Positions 35,423 through 43,291 of a stretch of DNA of 64,000 nt are shown here, piece after piece; positions within the stretch are counted from its first letter, which is position 1; each line of letters opens with the position of its first letter. The notes below the pieces were generated by a model, which was not told the DNA's origin, did no database searches, and was given only the letters and a program-made list of their open reading frames with translations. Source of the DNA: Oceanibaculum indicum P24 (GTDB lineage: Bacteria; Pseudomonadota; Alphaproteobacteria; Oceanibaculales; Oceanibaculaceae). Location: contig NZ_AMRL01000008.1 in assembly GCF_000299935.1 (NCBI RefSeq), forward strand, positions 1 to 64,000, in the 5' to 3' direction. Both the position numbers and the translations under genes were made by a program.

Positions 35423-36031
35423 CTATTTGTCATGTCGGCCGGTTGCTTCGAACGCCGCGATCAAGGCGTCGATCACCGCCTGAAGTCTGGGCTCCATATC
35501 CAGCCCGGCCACGACAGCCTGCTCCACATGAGCGGGATGGACGAACACGGTGACCGCGTCGCGCACCACACCCGCAGAGGTGTCGAGGTCACGGATGCGG
35601 AACTCACCCCCCGCGATCCCGTCCTCCAACACCTGGCGGACGAGCCCGGTCATGCGTCGCGCATAGTCGGTGACAAGGTCCGGGCGTTCGGCCACGATCC
35701 GGCGGTAGAGGCCGTGGATCTCCGGGTCCTCGCCGAGTTTGGCGCGTTTGCTGCGGTGGAGCGCCAGGACGAGGCCGCGCAGCCGCTCTGCCGCAGGACC
35801 CTCGGCCTTCGCGAAGCGCGCCGCCAGTTCGGCTTCCTCGGCCATCGTCCGCGCAGCAAGGGCGTCGAAGATATCCGCCTTCGACCGGAAGTGCCGGTAG
35901 ATCGCCGAATGCGACAGGCCCATGGCCTTGGCGATATCGACCACGTTGGTCTTGGCCTCACCAAAGCGACGGACCTGCTCGGCAGCCGTGTCGAGAATGC
36001 GGTCGCGATGATCGGGCGCGTCGGTTGTCAT
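35423..36031 (-). CDS. TetR family transcriptional regulator
   Basis: A 202-residue TetR regulator. Residues about 5-55 form the DNA-binding domain with NVVDIAKAMGLSHSAIYRHFRSKADIFDALA. The C-terminal ligand domain includes FHEAVxxF-like AVTVFVHPAHVEQAV, common in repressors of the AcrR group. It is divergent from the epimerase gene. A nearly perfect 28-bp palindrome in the 117-bp promoter gap is the likely operator, so it probably represses both itself and the epimerase. Confidence 0.9.
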   Translation of the reverse strand: MTTDAPDHRDRILDTAAEQVRRFGEAKTNVVDIAKAMGLSHSAIYRHFRSKADIFDALAARTMAEEAELAARFAKAEGPAAERLRGLVLALHRSKRAKLGEDPEIHGLYRRIVAERPDLVTDYARRMTGLVRQVLEDGIAGGEFRIRDLDTSAGVVRDAVTVFVHPAHVEQAVVAGLDMEPRLQAVIDALIAAFEATGRHDK

Positions 36032-36060
36032 GCGCAGCTTCTACCGGACAGATGGAAGTA

Positions 36061-36102
36061 TTGCAACAAGTAACATATTACATAATATGTATTGTGTAAT
36101 AT
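36061..36102 (+). promoter_or_regulatory. TetR operator and overlapping promoter
   Basis: Bases 36075-36102 form a palindrome with 24 of 28 positions symmetric (ATATTACATAAT...GTAATAT). TTGCAA (36061) and TAATAT (36083) spaced by 16 bases give a promoter for the epimerase that overlaps the palindrome, so binding would block transcription. Confidence 0.65.
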
Positions 36103-36148
36103 GGTTTCGTGTGACACGTTGGGACAAACCCCACCTTAGGAGAGTCCC

Positions 36149-37192
36149 ATGAGCCACTATCCTCACCAAAGTCCGGCCCGCTTGGCCCTCGTCACTGGAG
36201 GCTCTGGTTTCGTCGGCGGACATCTCATCCGCCGCCTGCTTGCCGATGGCTGGCGCGTCCGCGCGCTTGGGCGCAGCGTCGAAGCGCTGGCGGGCGTTCA
36301 GGTGCTCGACGCCGAACCGGTCGCGGGCGACCTTTCGGACCGTGCCGCGCTGACCCGTGCGATGGAGGGTGTCGAGGTCGTGTTCCACGTCGCGGCGCAT
36401 TTCAAGCTTTGGGGGCCGATGTCCCTGTTCCGCCGGATCAATGTCGAAGGCACCCGCAATGTTGTCGAGGCTGCCGATCGGGCCGGCGTGCGCCGCGTCG
36501 TCTATGTCAGCGCCGCCGCCGTCGTCATGGGCCGCCCCGAACCGATGCGTGGCGTGACCGAGGACATGCCCCTGCACAAGATGCCGTTTGCCCCTTACTC
36601 CACATCCAAGGCCGAAGCGGAGGAAGTGCTACTCGCTGCGAACGGCCGCCGCGCGGGCTTCTCCATCGTGGCCATCCGCCCGCCTTTCATCTGGGGCCCG
36701 GATATGCCGGCGCTCGACCACATGGTCGAGACCGTACGCGCCGGGCATTTCCAATGGGTCGCGGGCGGCGGACAGGCGCTTTCCACCTGCCATGTCGAGA
36801 ACCTTTGCCACGCGCTGATCCTCGCCGCCGATCACGGATCAGGCGGGCAAGCTTGGTTCGTGAGCGACGGCGAGGACACGACTCTGAAGTCCTTCCTGAC
36901 GCGCCTGCTCGGCAGCCGCGGCGTGACGCCCAAGGATCGCTCTGTGTCCTTCGGTGTCGCCTGGACGATGGCCGGCTTGATGGACACAGTCTGGCGGATA
37001 TTCCGCCGCAAGGGCGAGCCGCCGATCACCCGGCAGATGCTGCGGCTGATCGGCAAGGATTTCACCATCGACATTCGCCGTGCGCGCAATGACCTCGGCT
37101 ACGCTCCAGTGACTTCGCCGGCCGATGGCATGCGCCGCATGCGGGCCGGCGAGGCAACTCCGGCTTACACGGCCGTCGATGGCCATCTATGA
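36149..37192 (+). CDS. NAD-dependent epimerase/dehydratase family protein (extended SDR)
   Basis: A 347-residue extended short-chain dehydrogenase. The dinucleotide motif GGSGFVG is at 17-23, and the catalytic Tyr-x3-Lys is Y150-K154 (YSTSK). VAAHFKLWGP, VSAAAVVMG and AIRPPFIWGPDM match the 3-beta-hydroxysteroid dehydrogenase/isomerase-like branch. TTAGGAG precedes the ATG. It is under the divergent TetR regulator. The substrate is unknown; a xenobiotic or sterol-type ketone is a family-based guess. Confidence 0.85.
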   Translation: MSHYPHQSPARLALVTGGSGFVGGHLIRRLLADGWRVRALGRSVEALAGVQVLDAEPVAGDLSDRAALTRAMEGVEVVFHVAAHFKLWGPMSLFRRINVEGTRNVVEAADRAGVRRVVYVSAAAVVMGRPEPMRGVTEDMPLHKMPFAPYSTSKAEAEEVLLAANGRRAGFSIVAIRPPFIWGPDMPALDHMVETVRAGHFQWVAGGGQALSTCHVENLCHALILAADHGSGGQAWFVSDGEDTTLKSFLTRLLGSRGVTPKDRSVSFGVAWTMAGLMDTVWRIFRRKGEPPITRQMLRLIGKDFTIDIRRARNDLGYAPVTSPADGMRRMRAGEATPAYTAVDGHL

Positions 37193-37239
37193 CGTCTCGC
37201 GGCCCCGTCATGAGGCTTGCGGCAACCCTTGCGGGCGCC

Positions 37240-37360
37240 GACGGTGCAACCTTCTTCCGGGCGTGGCTGTCGCGCCCATTCGCTATTGCCGCCCGTCCGC
37301 TTCCGGCCCCCCAAGGCTGCGCGCGCTGGTCGATCACCTGCAGCGCTTCCGGTGGAAGGG
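37240..37360 (+). pseudogene. Possible C-terminal fragment of a LysR-type regulator
   Basis: The frame encoding GVAVAPIRYCRPSASGPPRL followed by RALVDHLQRFRW resembles the last 35 residues of LysR-type regulators (SPRVRALVDHL). Nothing upstream in this frame matches a LysR DNA-binding domain, because it falls inside the epimerase end. The remainder of 37193-37490 has no gene. Only weak evidence. Confidence 0.25.
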
Positions 37361-37431
37361 CGGTCAGTCGCGTAAACGCAAGACGCCTCGCGGGAGTGGC
37401 GGATATCGCTTGGGTGCCATTGAGAATCTTT

Positions 37432-37451
37432 ATTTCTATAATTCTGGAAAT
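37432..37451. promoter_or_regulatory. Putative ArsR operator O1 (overlaps -10 of arsR)
   Basis: ATTTCTATAATTCTGGAAAT is an imperfect palindrome (ATTTC...GGAAAT) lying about 40 bases before the arsR start and containing a TATAAT -10 element. It recurs with two changes at 37839. Confidence 0.6.
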
Positions 37452-37490
37452 ACCGTTGACGGCAAGACTGCCGGCGCGCATAGTGTCCCT

Positions 37491-37814
37491 ATGACCGATG
37501 ACCTTGAAACCGCCGCCGCCCGGCTTGAGGCGCTTGGAAACCCGTCCCGCCTGCGGATCTTCCGCACGCTGGTGCGGGCTGGCGACCCCGGCCTTTCGGT
37601 TGGCCAGATACAGGAGAAGCTGGGCCTGCCGGCCTCCACCCTGTCGCATCATCTGCACCGGCTGCTGATCGCCGGGCTGGTGACGCAGGAGCGGGCGGGG
37701 ACCACGCTGATCTGCCGCGCCGATTTCACCGTCATGCAGGGGTTGATCGGCTATCTCGCCGACGAGTGCTGCAAGGATGTCGGCATCACCTGCGGGAAGG
37801 AGGATGCGGCATGA
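37491..37814 (+). CDS. ArsR family metalloregulator
   Basis: A 107-residue winged-helix ArsR protein. LEALGNPSRLRIFRTLVRAG and GLPASTLSHHLHRLLIAGLV form the DNA-binding domain. The C-terminal CC...C set (C93, C94, C101) resembles the As(III) site of the Acidithiobacillus-type ArsR (Cys95, Cys96, Cys102). It lacks the ELCVCDL site of plasmid ArsR. The ATG at 37491 is the first one giving the family start. Its stop overlaps the start of the next gene. The neighbouring aio genes support As(III) sensing. Confidence 0.9.
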   Translation: MTDDLETAAARLEALGNPSRLRIFRTLVRAGDPGLSVGQIQEKLGLPASTLSHHLHRLLIAGLVTQERAGTTLICRADFTVMQGLIGYLADECCKDVGITCGKEDAA

Positions 37815-38155
37815 TGCAGCGTTCTCGTTCGGCTCATTATTTCGATAATTCCGGAAATATAGTGAAATTTCCGGCCCGACCTGCCGTAGGCAAGCCTTTA
37901 GCTGTTCTCCTGTCCTGGCAGGAACCGCTGTGCCTGGCCTCGTTGCCTGCCCTCTGGCGGCACTGGCGGCGGGAGCGCCGCGACTGGCAAGCGCTGCGAC
38001 AGATGGATGCGGCCGCGCTGGCGGATATCGGCCTGTCGCCTCTGTTGCTGCGTGAGGCCGGACCGCCTTCGCTTGTCCGGTTGCTCGCAACCTATCTGCG
38101 GCAACGCCGCCCGTTGATTTTCCGCTCGGAAAGGAGCCGTCATGTCTGTTGCTGA
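37811..38155 (+). CDS. DUF1127 domain protein
   Basis: A 114-residue protein whose C-terminal half LWRHWRRERRDWQALRQMDAAALADIGLS is a DUF1127 (YjiS-like) domain, a small Arg-rich RNA- or protein-binding module. The N-terminal part of this frame overlaps the second ArsR operator at 37839-37858, so the real start may be the in-frame GTG at 37862. The 3' end overlaps the permease start by 14 bases. A DUF1127 protein in an arsenic-type operon is unusual. Confidence 0.6.
   Translation: MMQRSRSAHYFDNSGNIVKFPARPAVGKPLAVLLSWQEPLCLASLPALWRHWRRERRDWQALRQMDAAALADIGLSPLLLREAGPPSLVRLLATYLRQRRPLIFRSERSRHVCC
37839..37858. promoter_or_regulatory. Putative ArsR operator O2 (internal)
   Basis: ATTTCGATAATTCCGGAAAT matches O1 (37432) at 18 of 20 positions and holds a GATAAT -10-like element. 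Located within the 5' part of the DUF1127 ORF, it suggests a second ArsR-controlled promoter for DUF1127, permease and transglutaminase genes. Confidence 0.6.
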
Positions 38156-39173
38156 AGCCCTCCGCGCTGCCCGGCTGCCGAAGCCGGACGGGGCGGTGGT
38201 TGCCTTAACCGTCACCCTGCTGGCGCTAGCCCTGTTCGCGAATGAACAGCTTGCCGCCAGCATCGACTTCACCCTGAGTTCCCTTCTCGGCGTCTTGCCC
38301 TTCCTGCTGGTCTCGGTGGCGCTGGCCGCCGGTGCCAAGGCCAGCGGGGCGGATGCGCTGATCGCCCGTGCCTTTGTCGGGCGCGAAGTGCAGATGGTCG
38401 CTTTTGCCGCACTGATCGGCGCGCTGTCGCCCTTCTGCTCCTGCGGCGTCATCCCGGTCATCGCGGCATTGCTGTCGATGGGCGTGCCGCTGGCGCCGGT
38501 GATGGCGTTCTGGCTGGCCTCGCCGATCATGGACCCGACCATGTTCGTGCTGACCCTGGGCACGCTGGGTCTCGATTTCGCACTAGCCAAGACGGCGGCG
38601 GCCATCGGCGTCGGCCTGCTGGGCGGCTATGGCACCTATGCGCTGACCCGGGCCGGCGCGCTGGCCGATCCACTGCGTGAAGGCATCGGCAATGGCGGCT
38701 GCGGCGCGGCGTCGATCCGCAGCCACAAACCGGTGGTCTGGCGCTTCTGGAAAGACGACGCAAGGCTGGCCAAATTCAGCCGCGCTTCCTTCGACACGCT
38801 GCTGTTCCTCGGCAAGTGGTTGGCGCTCGCCTTCCTGCTGGAATCCCTGATGCTGGCCTATGTCCCGGCGGAGGCGGTGCGCGGCCTGGTCGGCGATGGC
38901 GGATTCCTGTCGATCCTGGTGGCGACGCTTGTGGGCGTGCCGGCCTACCTCAACGGCTATGCCGCGCTGCCGCTGGTCGGCGGCTTCATCCAGCAGGGCA
39001 TGGCGCCGGGTGCTGGCATGGCCTTCCTGGTTGCTGGCGGCATCACCTCCATCCCGGCGGCGATTGCGGTATGGGCGCTGGCGAAGAAGCAGGTCTTCGC
39101 GCTCTATATCCTGTTTGCGCTCGCCGGCTCGCTGCTCAGCGGCGTGCTGTTCCAGCTCGCAGTGCGAGCGTGA
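38142..39173 (+). CDS. COG0701 family metal/metalloid permease (ArsP/SO_0444-like)
   Basis: A 343-residue polytopic protein with about eight to ten helices. The signature PFCSCGVIP is at residues 97-105 and SPIMDPTMF at 128-136, both hallmarks of the COG0701 permeases, which include organoarsenical exporter ArsP and Cu/Zn effluxers. The segment around residues 185-220 is a cytoplasmic loop with a Cys (NGGCGAASIRSH). Under the ArsR regulator and beside aioBA, an arsenical substrate is the best guess. Metal efflux cannot be excluded. The stop overlaps the next start. Confidence 0.87.
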   Translation: MSVAEALRAARLPKPDGAVVALTVTLLALALFANEQLAASIDFTLSSLLGVLPFLLVSVALAAGAKASGADALIARAFVGREVQMVAFAALIGALSPFCSCGVIPVIAALLSMGVPLAPVMAFWLASPIMDPTMFVLTLGTLGLDFALAKTAAAIGVGLLGGYGTYALTRAGALADPLREGIGNGGCGAASIRSHKPVVWRFWKDDARLAKFSRASFDTLLFLGKWLALAFLLESLMLAYVPAEAVRGLVGDGGFLSILVATLVGVPAYLNGYAALPLVGGFIQQGMAPGAGMAFLVAGGITSIPAAIAVWALAKKQVFALYILFALAGSLLSGVLFQLAVRA

Positions 39174-40006
39174 CGCTGATCGTGACCGTCCAGTTGCAGG
39201 ACCGGGCCGCCGATCATGGCGCGCTCGGCCTGCTGGTTCCTTGCGGAATCTCGACGAATCGCCAGCGCCTCCTTTCTTTCGAGCCGCCGCAGGGCAGCAG
39301 GATTCGCCTGCTGCCCGACAGGGACAGCGACCAGATGGTGGCATTTGTGGAAGCACCGTCAGCAGACAGGCTGACCCTGCGCTACGGTTTCGCGGCGGAG
39401 ACTGGCGGCCTGTCGGAACAGGCTTTTCTTTCCACCGAGAACCGATGGAGCCGGGCGGCGCGTGCGCTGGCGGCGGAGGCCGAGACTATTGCCCTTGCGG
39501 CCGGCTACGGGCGCGCCGGCATCCAGGCCCTCGTCGAGGCCACGGCCGCGAAGTTCCGCTATGGCCATCCGGCGGAGAAATACTATGACGGTCAGGATGC
39601 CATACCGCATCTCGGCTGCGGCCTGACCGAAGGCAGCTGCGTCGATATCAATGCCTATCTGATGGCCGCGCTGCGCAGCGCTGGTTACGAGGCCGCCTAT
39701 ATCGCCGGCTATTTCTTTCCCCGGGAACGGGACGGCCTCACCAACGACATGCATTGCTGGGTCGCAACCCGCCATGAGGGCGAGATACTGGAATGGGATA
39801 TCGCCCATCACATGAAGATAGGCGAGGCACGCATCGCCGCCGCCTATAATCCCAAACCGGGCGAGCGTTGGGCTGTCGGGTACGGGCTTGGCCACCGCTT
39901 CCAGCTCGATGACAGGGAAGTCGAGATGAAGCTGCTAGCTGAACCGATGTGGCTGCTGCCCGATGGCCATCTGGCGGATGCGATGCTGGAAATCCGCGTT
40001 TCATGA
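39170..40006 (+). CDS. Transglutaminase-like domain protein
   Basis: A 278-residue protein with a transglutaminase-like (papain-fold) core. C157 in EGSCVDIN, H195 in DMHCWVAT and D210 in LEWDIAHH give the Cys-His-Asp triad. The N-terminal 80 residues form a beta domain. The GTG start at 39170 overlaps the permease stop. These proteins act as peptidases or amide transferases, and the in vivo role is unknown. Its position as the last gene of the ArsR unit is unexpected. No signal peptide is seen. Confidence 0.75.
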   Translation: MTLIVTVQLQDRAADHGALGLLVPCGISTNRQRLLSFEPPQGSRIRLLPDRDSDQMVAFVEAPSADRLTLRYGFAAETGGLSEQAFLSTENRWSRAARALAAEAETIALAAGYGRAGIQALVEATAAKFRYGHPAEKYYDGQDAIPHLGCGLTEGSCVDINAYLMAALRSAGYEAAYIAGYFFPRERDGLTNDMHCWVATRHEGEILEWDIAHHMKIGEARIAAAYNPKPGERWAVGYGLGHRFQLDDREVEMKLLAEPMWLLPDGHLADAMLEIRVS

Positions 40007-40064
40007 CAGCGGGCAGCGGCCATTCCTCTCGCTGTTTCCGATCAGGGCGGAGGGGCTGCTAGCA

Positions 40065-40100
40065 ACAAAAAGAACGGGCGCCCGAAGGCGCCCGTAGAGT
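40065..40100. terminator. Terminator between convergent units (transglutaminase and aioA)
   Basis: ACGGGCGCC and GGCGCCCGT pair around CGAA, a perfect 9-bp stem. On the minus strand it is followed by TTCTTTTTG, so it terminates aioBA. On the plus strand the tail AGAGTTTTGC is weaker. Confidence 0.85.
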
Positions 40101-40123
40101 TTTGCTCCCGTCTGCGGGGGCCG

Positions 40124-42583
40124 TCAGGCCTTATACTCCTTAGACTTGAAGGTCAGATGCGCAACCGATTTCGGGGCGTCGGAAATCTTGCGGATATTGC
40201 CCCAGGTCTGCTTGTAGTTCGGGATCACAAACTCGTTCACCCCCGCATTCACCACATTTCCCTGCACGCCGGAGGGATAGGCGAACAGCATGAAGGTGTG
40301 GCCCGGCTTCGCTTCCGGTGTCGGATAGGCCATTGCCTGGGTGGAGCCGGAGTCATTGTACACCTCCACCAGATCGCCTTCCTTCACGCCCAGCTTCGCC
40401 ATGTCGGCCGGGTTCATCTCGATGAAGGGGAAGGGCCAGCGGTCCATCACCAGCTCGTTCTGGACGTCCAGATAGGCGGACTGCCAGACGATGTTGGCGC
40501 GGCCATTGTTGATGAGGAAGGGATAGGCATCCTTCTGAGCCTGTTTGCCCTCGGCCTGCAAGCCACGCCATTTGGTTTCCATGAACTGCGCCTTGCCGTC
40601 GGGCCGGGAAAACTTGCCGTCGGCATAGAGGCGTTTGGTGCCGACGATCCGGCCATCCTTGAAATCCACCGCCGGCTCCTGAAAGCCGTTGGTGCCCATG
40701 GCGCGCAGCCTTTCGTAGGTGACGTGCTTCCCGCCATGCGCGGTGGCGTGGTAGCCGTCCATGAAGGCGTCCTCCTCGGTCTTCCAGTCGAAGCCCTTGA
40801 ACTGCTTGGCATAGTCGGCCATGCCGCTGGCGGCCAGAACGCGCTCCATATGGTTGGCCAGTCGGGCGGCGATCAGGCAGTCCGGCATCGCCTCGCCCGG
40901 CGGGTCCATGTAGCGCTCGGTCAGCCGCATGCGCCGCTCGCCATTCATCGAGGTAAGGTTCATCTCGCCCGAGGTCGCGGCCGGCAGCATTACATGGCAG
41001 GCTTGGCCGATCTGCGTCGGCACGATATCGACATCGACGGCGAACAGCCCGCCCTGGCGGATGGCGCCCATGATCGCTTCCACCATCGCCTCGCGGTCGC
41101 CATAGGGCACCGCGTTCATCGCATCCTTCACCATGTCGGTGCGGCGCTTGTAGACCCGCTTGAACTCGTGCGCGTTCAGCGTGGTCTTGTAATGGTCGCA
41201 GCCCCAGATGTGATGGACGCCGCCTTTGCCTTCGATCAGCAGCCGGTCGACATAGGCGGCTGGGCGGCCGACATGACCATCGGCAGGCCGGGCATAGCCT
41301 TCCTGATGCCCGCCCATGCGCACGCAGCCGCCGCCGGGACGGCCGATATTGCCGGTCGCCAGAGCAAGGTTCGCCAGCGCGCCGTTGGTGCGGTAATTGT
41401 CGTTGCCCCAGATCAGCCCCTTCTCGTAGGCGAACATGGCGCGCCGGCGCTTGCCTTCCTTCGGTTCGGCGATCCAGCGTGCCGATTGCCGGATCTGCTC
41501 GACGCTGAGGCCGGTGATCCGCGCTGCTTCCTCCAGGCTGGTCCTGTTCGCCGCAAGCGCCTTGTCCCAGTCGATGGTCGAGGCGGCGATGAAGTCGCGG
41601 TCGATCCAGCCCTGCTCGGCGATATAAGTCAGCCACGCGTTGAACAGCACCAGATCGGTGCCGGACTCGATGGCGAGGTGCATGACATTGTCCTTGCCGG
41701 CCTCGACCTCGCAGGCATTCACCGTCACGGTGCGGCGCGGATCGACGATGATCGCGCGCGCGGCGGCATGGGCTTCGCCCGGCAGCTGCTCGCGCTTCTT
41801 GCCGAGCGAGGAGCCGCGCAGGTTTGGCACCCAGTGATTGAGGAAGTAGTTGGTCTGGGTTTCCAGCGCATTGGTGCCGACAGCGACGATGGTGTCCGCT
41901 AGCTCCGCATCCTCATAGCAATTGTTCAGCTCGCCGACGCCCATGTCGCGGGTGGCATGGACCTCGGAGTTATAGGCCGGGCGATTATGGATGCGGATGT
42001 TCTTCACCTTCATCGCGCCGAAATACAGCTTGCCGGTGCCCCAGGTATTCTCGTAGCCGCCGCCGGCGCCGCCATGGTCGAAGGCGGAGACGAACAACCC
42101 GTCCTCGCCCTGTTCCTTGATGACGGCGGCGGTGACCCGCGCGACCAGGTCCAGCGCATCGTCCCAGGAGGTCGGCTGCATCTGGCCGTAGCGCCAGACC
42201 AGCGGATCGGTCAGGCGCTGCTGCTGGGTCGAGCGCGCCTCGGAGAAGGTCATCTCCGCCATGCGCGCGCCGCGGATCGAGCCCAGGCCTGAATTCACCA
42301 CGCAGCCCTTGTCCGGCTTGATCACCAGATGCACGTCGCGGCCGTTCTGCTTCACGATATTGTACATCGAAGGGGCGTACCAGGCCTCGGCCTCGGCGAA
42401 TTGCGGCTTCGAGAGATCGACGCCGAACTTGTTCCTGTCGGGCTGAGTGCCGCCCTGGCGGTTCACGTCCCAGCTATAGGCCTTGTAGCCACAGCCGACG
42501 ATGCAGTAGTGGCAGACGACGTTGTGTTCCTTGGCGTCGGCCGGGACGATCGGCAGGCGATCGATATTGCGCTTGTAAGCCAT
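40124..42583 (-). CDS. aioA: Arsenite oxidase large (molybdopterin) subunit
   Basis: An 819-residue DMSO-reductase-family molybdoenzyme. C24-x2-C27-x3-C31 (CHYCIVGC) is the AioA [3Fe-4S] motif, with serine replacing the fourth ligand (GCVVNSGLGS). FEYENTWGTGK-like GGGYENTWGTGKLYFG, MGVGELNNCYEDAEL and HNRPAYNSEVH are AioA-specific segments near the active site. It oxidises As(III) to As(V) in the periplasm, exported with AioB. It has no signal of its own, as expected. It begins 15 bp after aioB. The usual cytochrome c and moeA genes are absent downstream. Confidence 0.96.
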   Translation of the reverse strand: MAYKRNIDRLPIVPADAKEHNVVCHYCIVGCGYKAYSWDVNRQGGTQPDRNKFGVDLSKPQFAEAEAWYAPSMYNIVKQNGRDVHLVIKPDKGCVVNSGLGSIRGARMAEMTFSEARSTQQQRLTDPLVWRYGQMQPTSWDDALDLVARVTAAVIKEQGEDGLFVSAFDHGGAGGGYENTWGTGKLYFGAMKVKNIRIHNRPAYNSEVHATRDMGVGELNNCYEDAELADTIVAVGTNALETQTNYFLNHWVPNLRGSSLGKKREQLPGEAHAAARAIIVDPRRTVTVNACEVEAGKDNVMHLAIESGTDLVLFNAWLTYIAEQGWIDRDFIAASTIDWDKALAANRTSLEEAARITGLSVEQIRQSARWIAEPKEGKRRRAMFAYEKGLIWGNDNYRTNGALANLALATGNIGRPGGGCVRMGGHQEGYARPADGHVGRPAAYVDRLLIEGKGGVHHIWGCDHYKTTLNAHEFKRVYKRRTDMVKDAMNAVPYGDREAMVEAIMGAIRQGGLFAVDVDIVPTQIGQACHVMLPAATSGEMNLTSMNGERRMRLTERYMDPPGEAMPDCLIAARLANHMERVLAASGMADYAKQFKGFDWKTEEDAFMDGYHATAHGGKHVTYERLRAMGTNGFQEPAVDFKDGRIVGTKRLYADGKFSRPDGKAQFMETKWRGLQAEGKQAQKDAYPFLINNGRANIVWQSAYLDVQNELVMDRWPFPFIEMNPADMAKLGVKEGDLVEVYNDSGSTQAMAYPTPEAKPGHTFMLFAYPSGVQGNVVNAGVNEFVIPNYKQTWGNIRKISDAPKSVAHLTFKSKEYKA

Positions 42584-42598
42584 GATGGTTCCTCCCGG

Positions 42599-43120
42599 TC
42601 AGAGCACGTTGCTGAGGCGGCCATAGAGCAACTCGTCCACGCCATCGGCATAGATGTCGCCCTTGGAATCGACCCGCAGGAAATATTGCGGCAGGTTCTG
42701 CGTCGCCTGCCCCCAGACCTGCTGGCCGCCCTTCTCGCAATCGAAGCGCGAGTAATGGCCGGGGCAGTTCAGCGTGCGATCCGCGGCGTTGTAGGACATC
42801 GGGAAGCCCTTATGCGGGCAGACGGTCGAAAAGCCGACAATGTCGCCATCGGGGCCGGCACCGCCCTCGACGGGCTTGCCCAGCTTCAGCAGCACGCCCG
42901 GCGCGTCGGTGTCCGGATAGGCGACATCCAGCGGCTCGTTCGGCTTCAGGTCCTTGATGTTGGCCAGCCGGTTGGACGGGTATTCCACCCGCGCCATGGC
43001 GGGTGCGGCCTTCGTTGGCGTGGCGGCAACGGTCGCTGCCGCGACCCCCGCGCCCGCCATGGCACTGCCGCGCAGGAACTGGCGCCGGCCGACATCGACC
43101 AGCATGGTGCATCGCTTCAT
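42599..43120 (-). CDS. aioB: Arsenite oxidase small (Rieske) subunit
   Basis: A 173-residue Rieske [2Fe-2S] protein with a Tat signal (GRRQFLRGSAMAGAGVAAA, residues 11-29). The ligands are C101-x-H103 (CPHKGF) and C119-x2-H122 (CPGHYSRFD). The two disulfide cysteines of typical Rieske proteins are replaced by F106 and G121, the state known from alphaproteobacterial Rhizobium sp. NT-26 AioB. GGGGAGG precedes the ATG at 43120. It carries electrons from AioA and pulls it through the Tat system. Confidence 0.94.
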   Translation of the reverse strand: MKRCTMLVDVGRRQFLRGSAMAGAGVAAATVAATPTKAAPAMARVEYPSNRLANIKDLKPNEPLDVAYPDTDAPGVLLKLGKPVEGGAGPDGDIVGFSTVCPHKGFPMSYNAADRTLNCPGHYSRFDCEKGGQQVWGQATQNLPQYFLRVDSKGDIYADGVDELLYGRLSNVL

Positions 43121-43160
43121 GATTATCCTCCCCCTGGTGAACAAACTCCTGAACAAGGGG

Positions 43161-43177
43161 GAGCAAGGCCGGTGCCA
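43161..43177 (-). promoter_or_regulatory. Sigma-54 promoter of aioBA
   Basis: On the minus strand TGGCACC-GGCC-TTGCTC matches the -24/-12 consensus TGGCACG-N4-TTGCW closely. The start of transcription would be about 30 bases before the aioB ATG. The upstream activator AioR belongs to the NtrC family. Confidence 0.85.
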
Positions 43178-43240
43178 TGACGCACTGCACACGCCAGGCC
43201 CGCGACGCGCGGGATACAGCCTTCGCAGTTGCGGCGGCGC

Positions 43241-43286
43241 GTTCGGATAACCGGAATCTGCCGGGGGAGTGTTCGGATTTCCGAAC
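43241..43286 (-). promoter_or_regulatory. Putative AioR binding sites (upstream activator sequence)
   Basis: At 43271-43286 GTTCGGA-TT-TCCGAAC is a perfect inverted repeat. At 43241-43257 GTTCGGATAACCGGAAT is an imperfect second copy. They lie about 80-120 bases upstream of the sigma-54 promoter, the usual distance for NtrC-type activators. Confidence 0.6.
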
Positions 43287-43291
43287 GCCGG

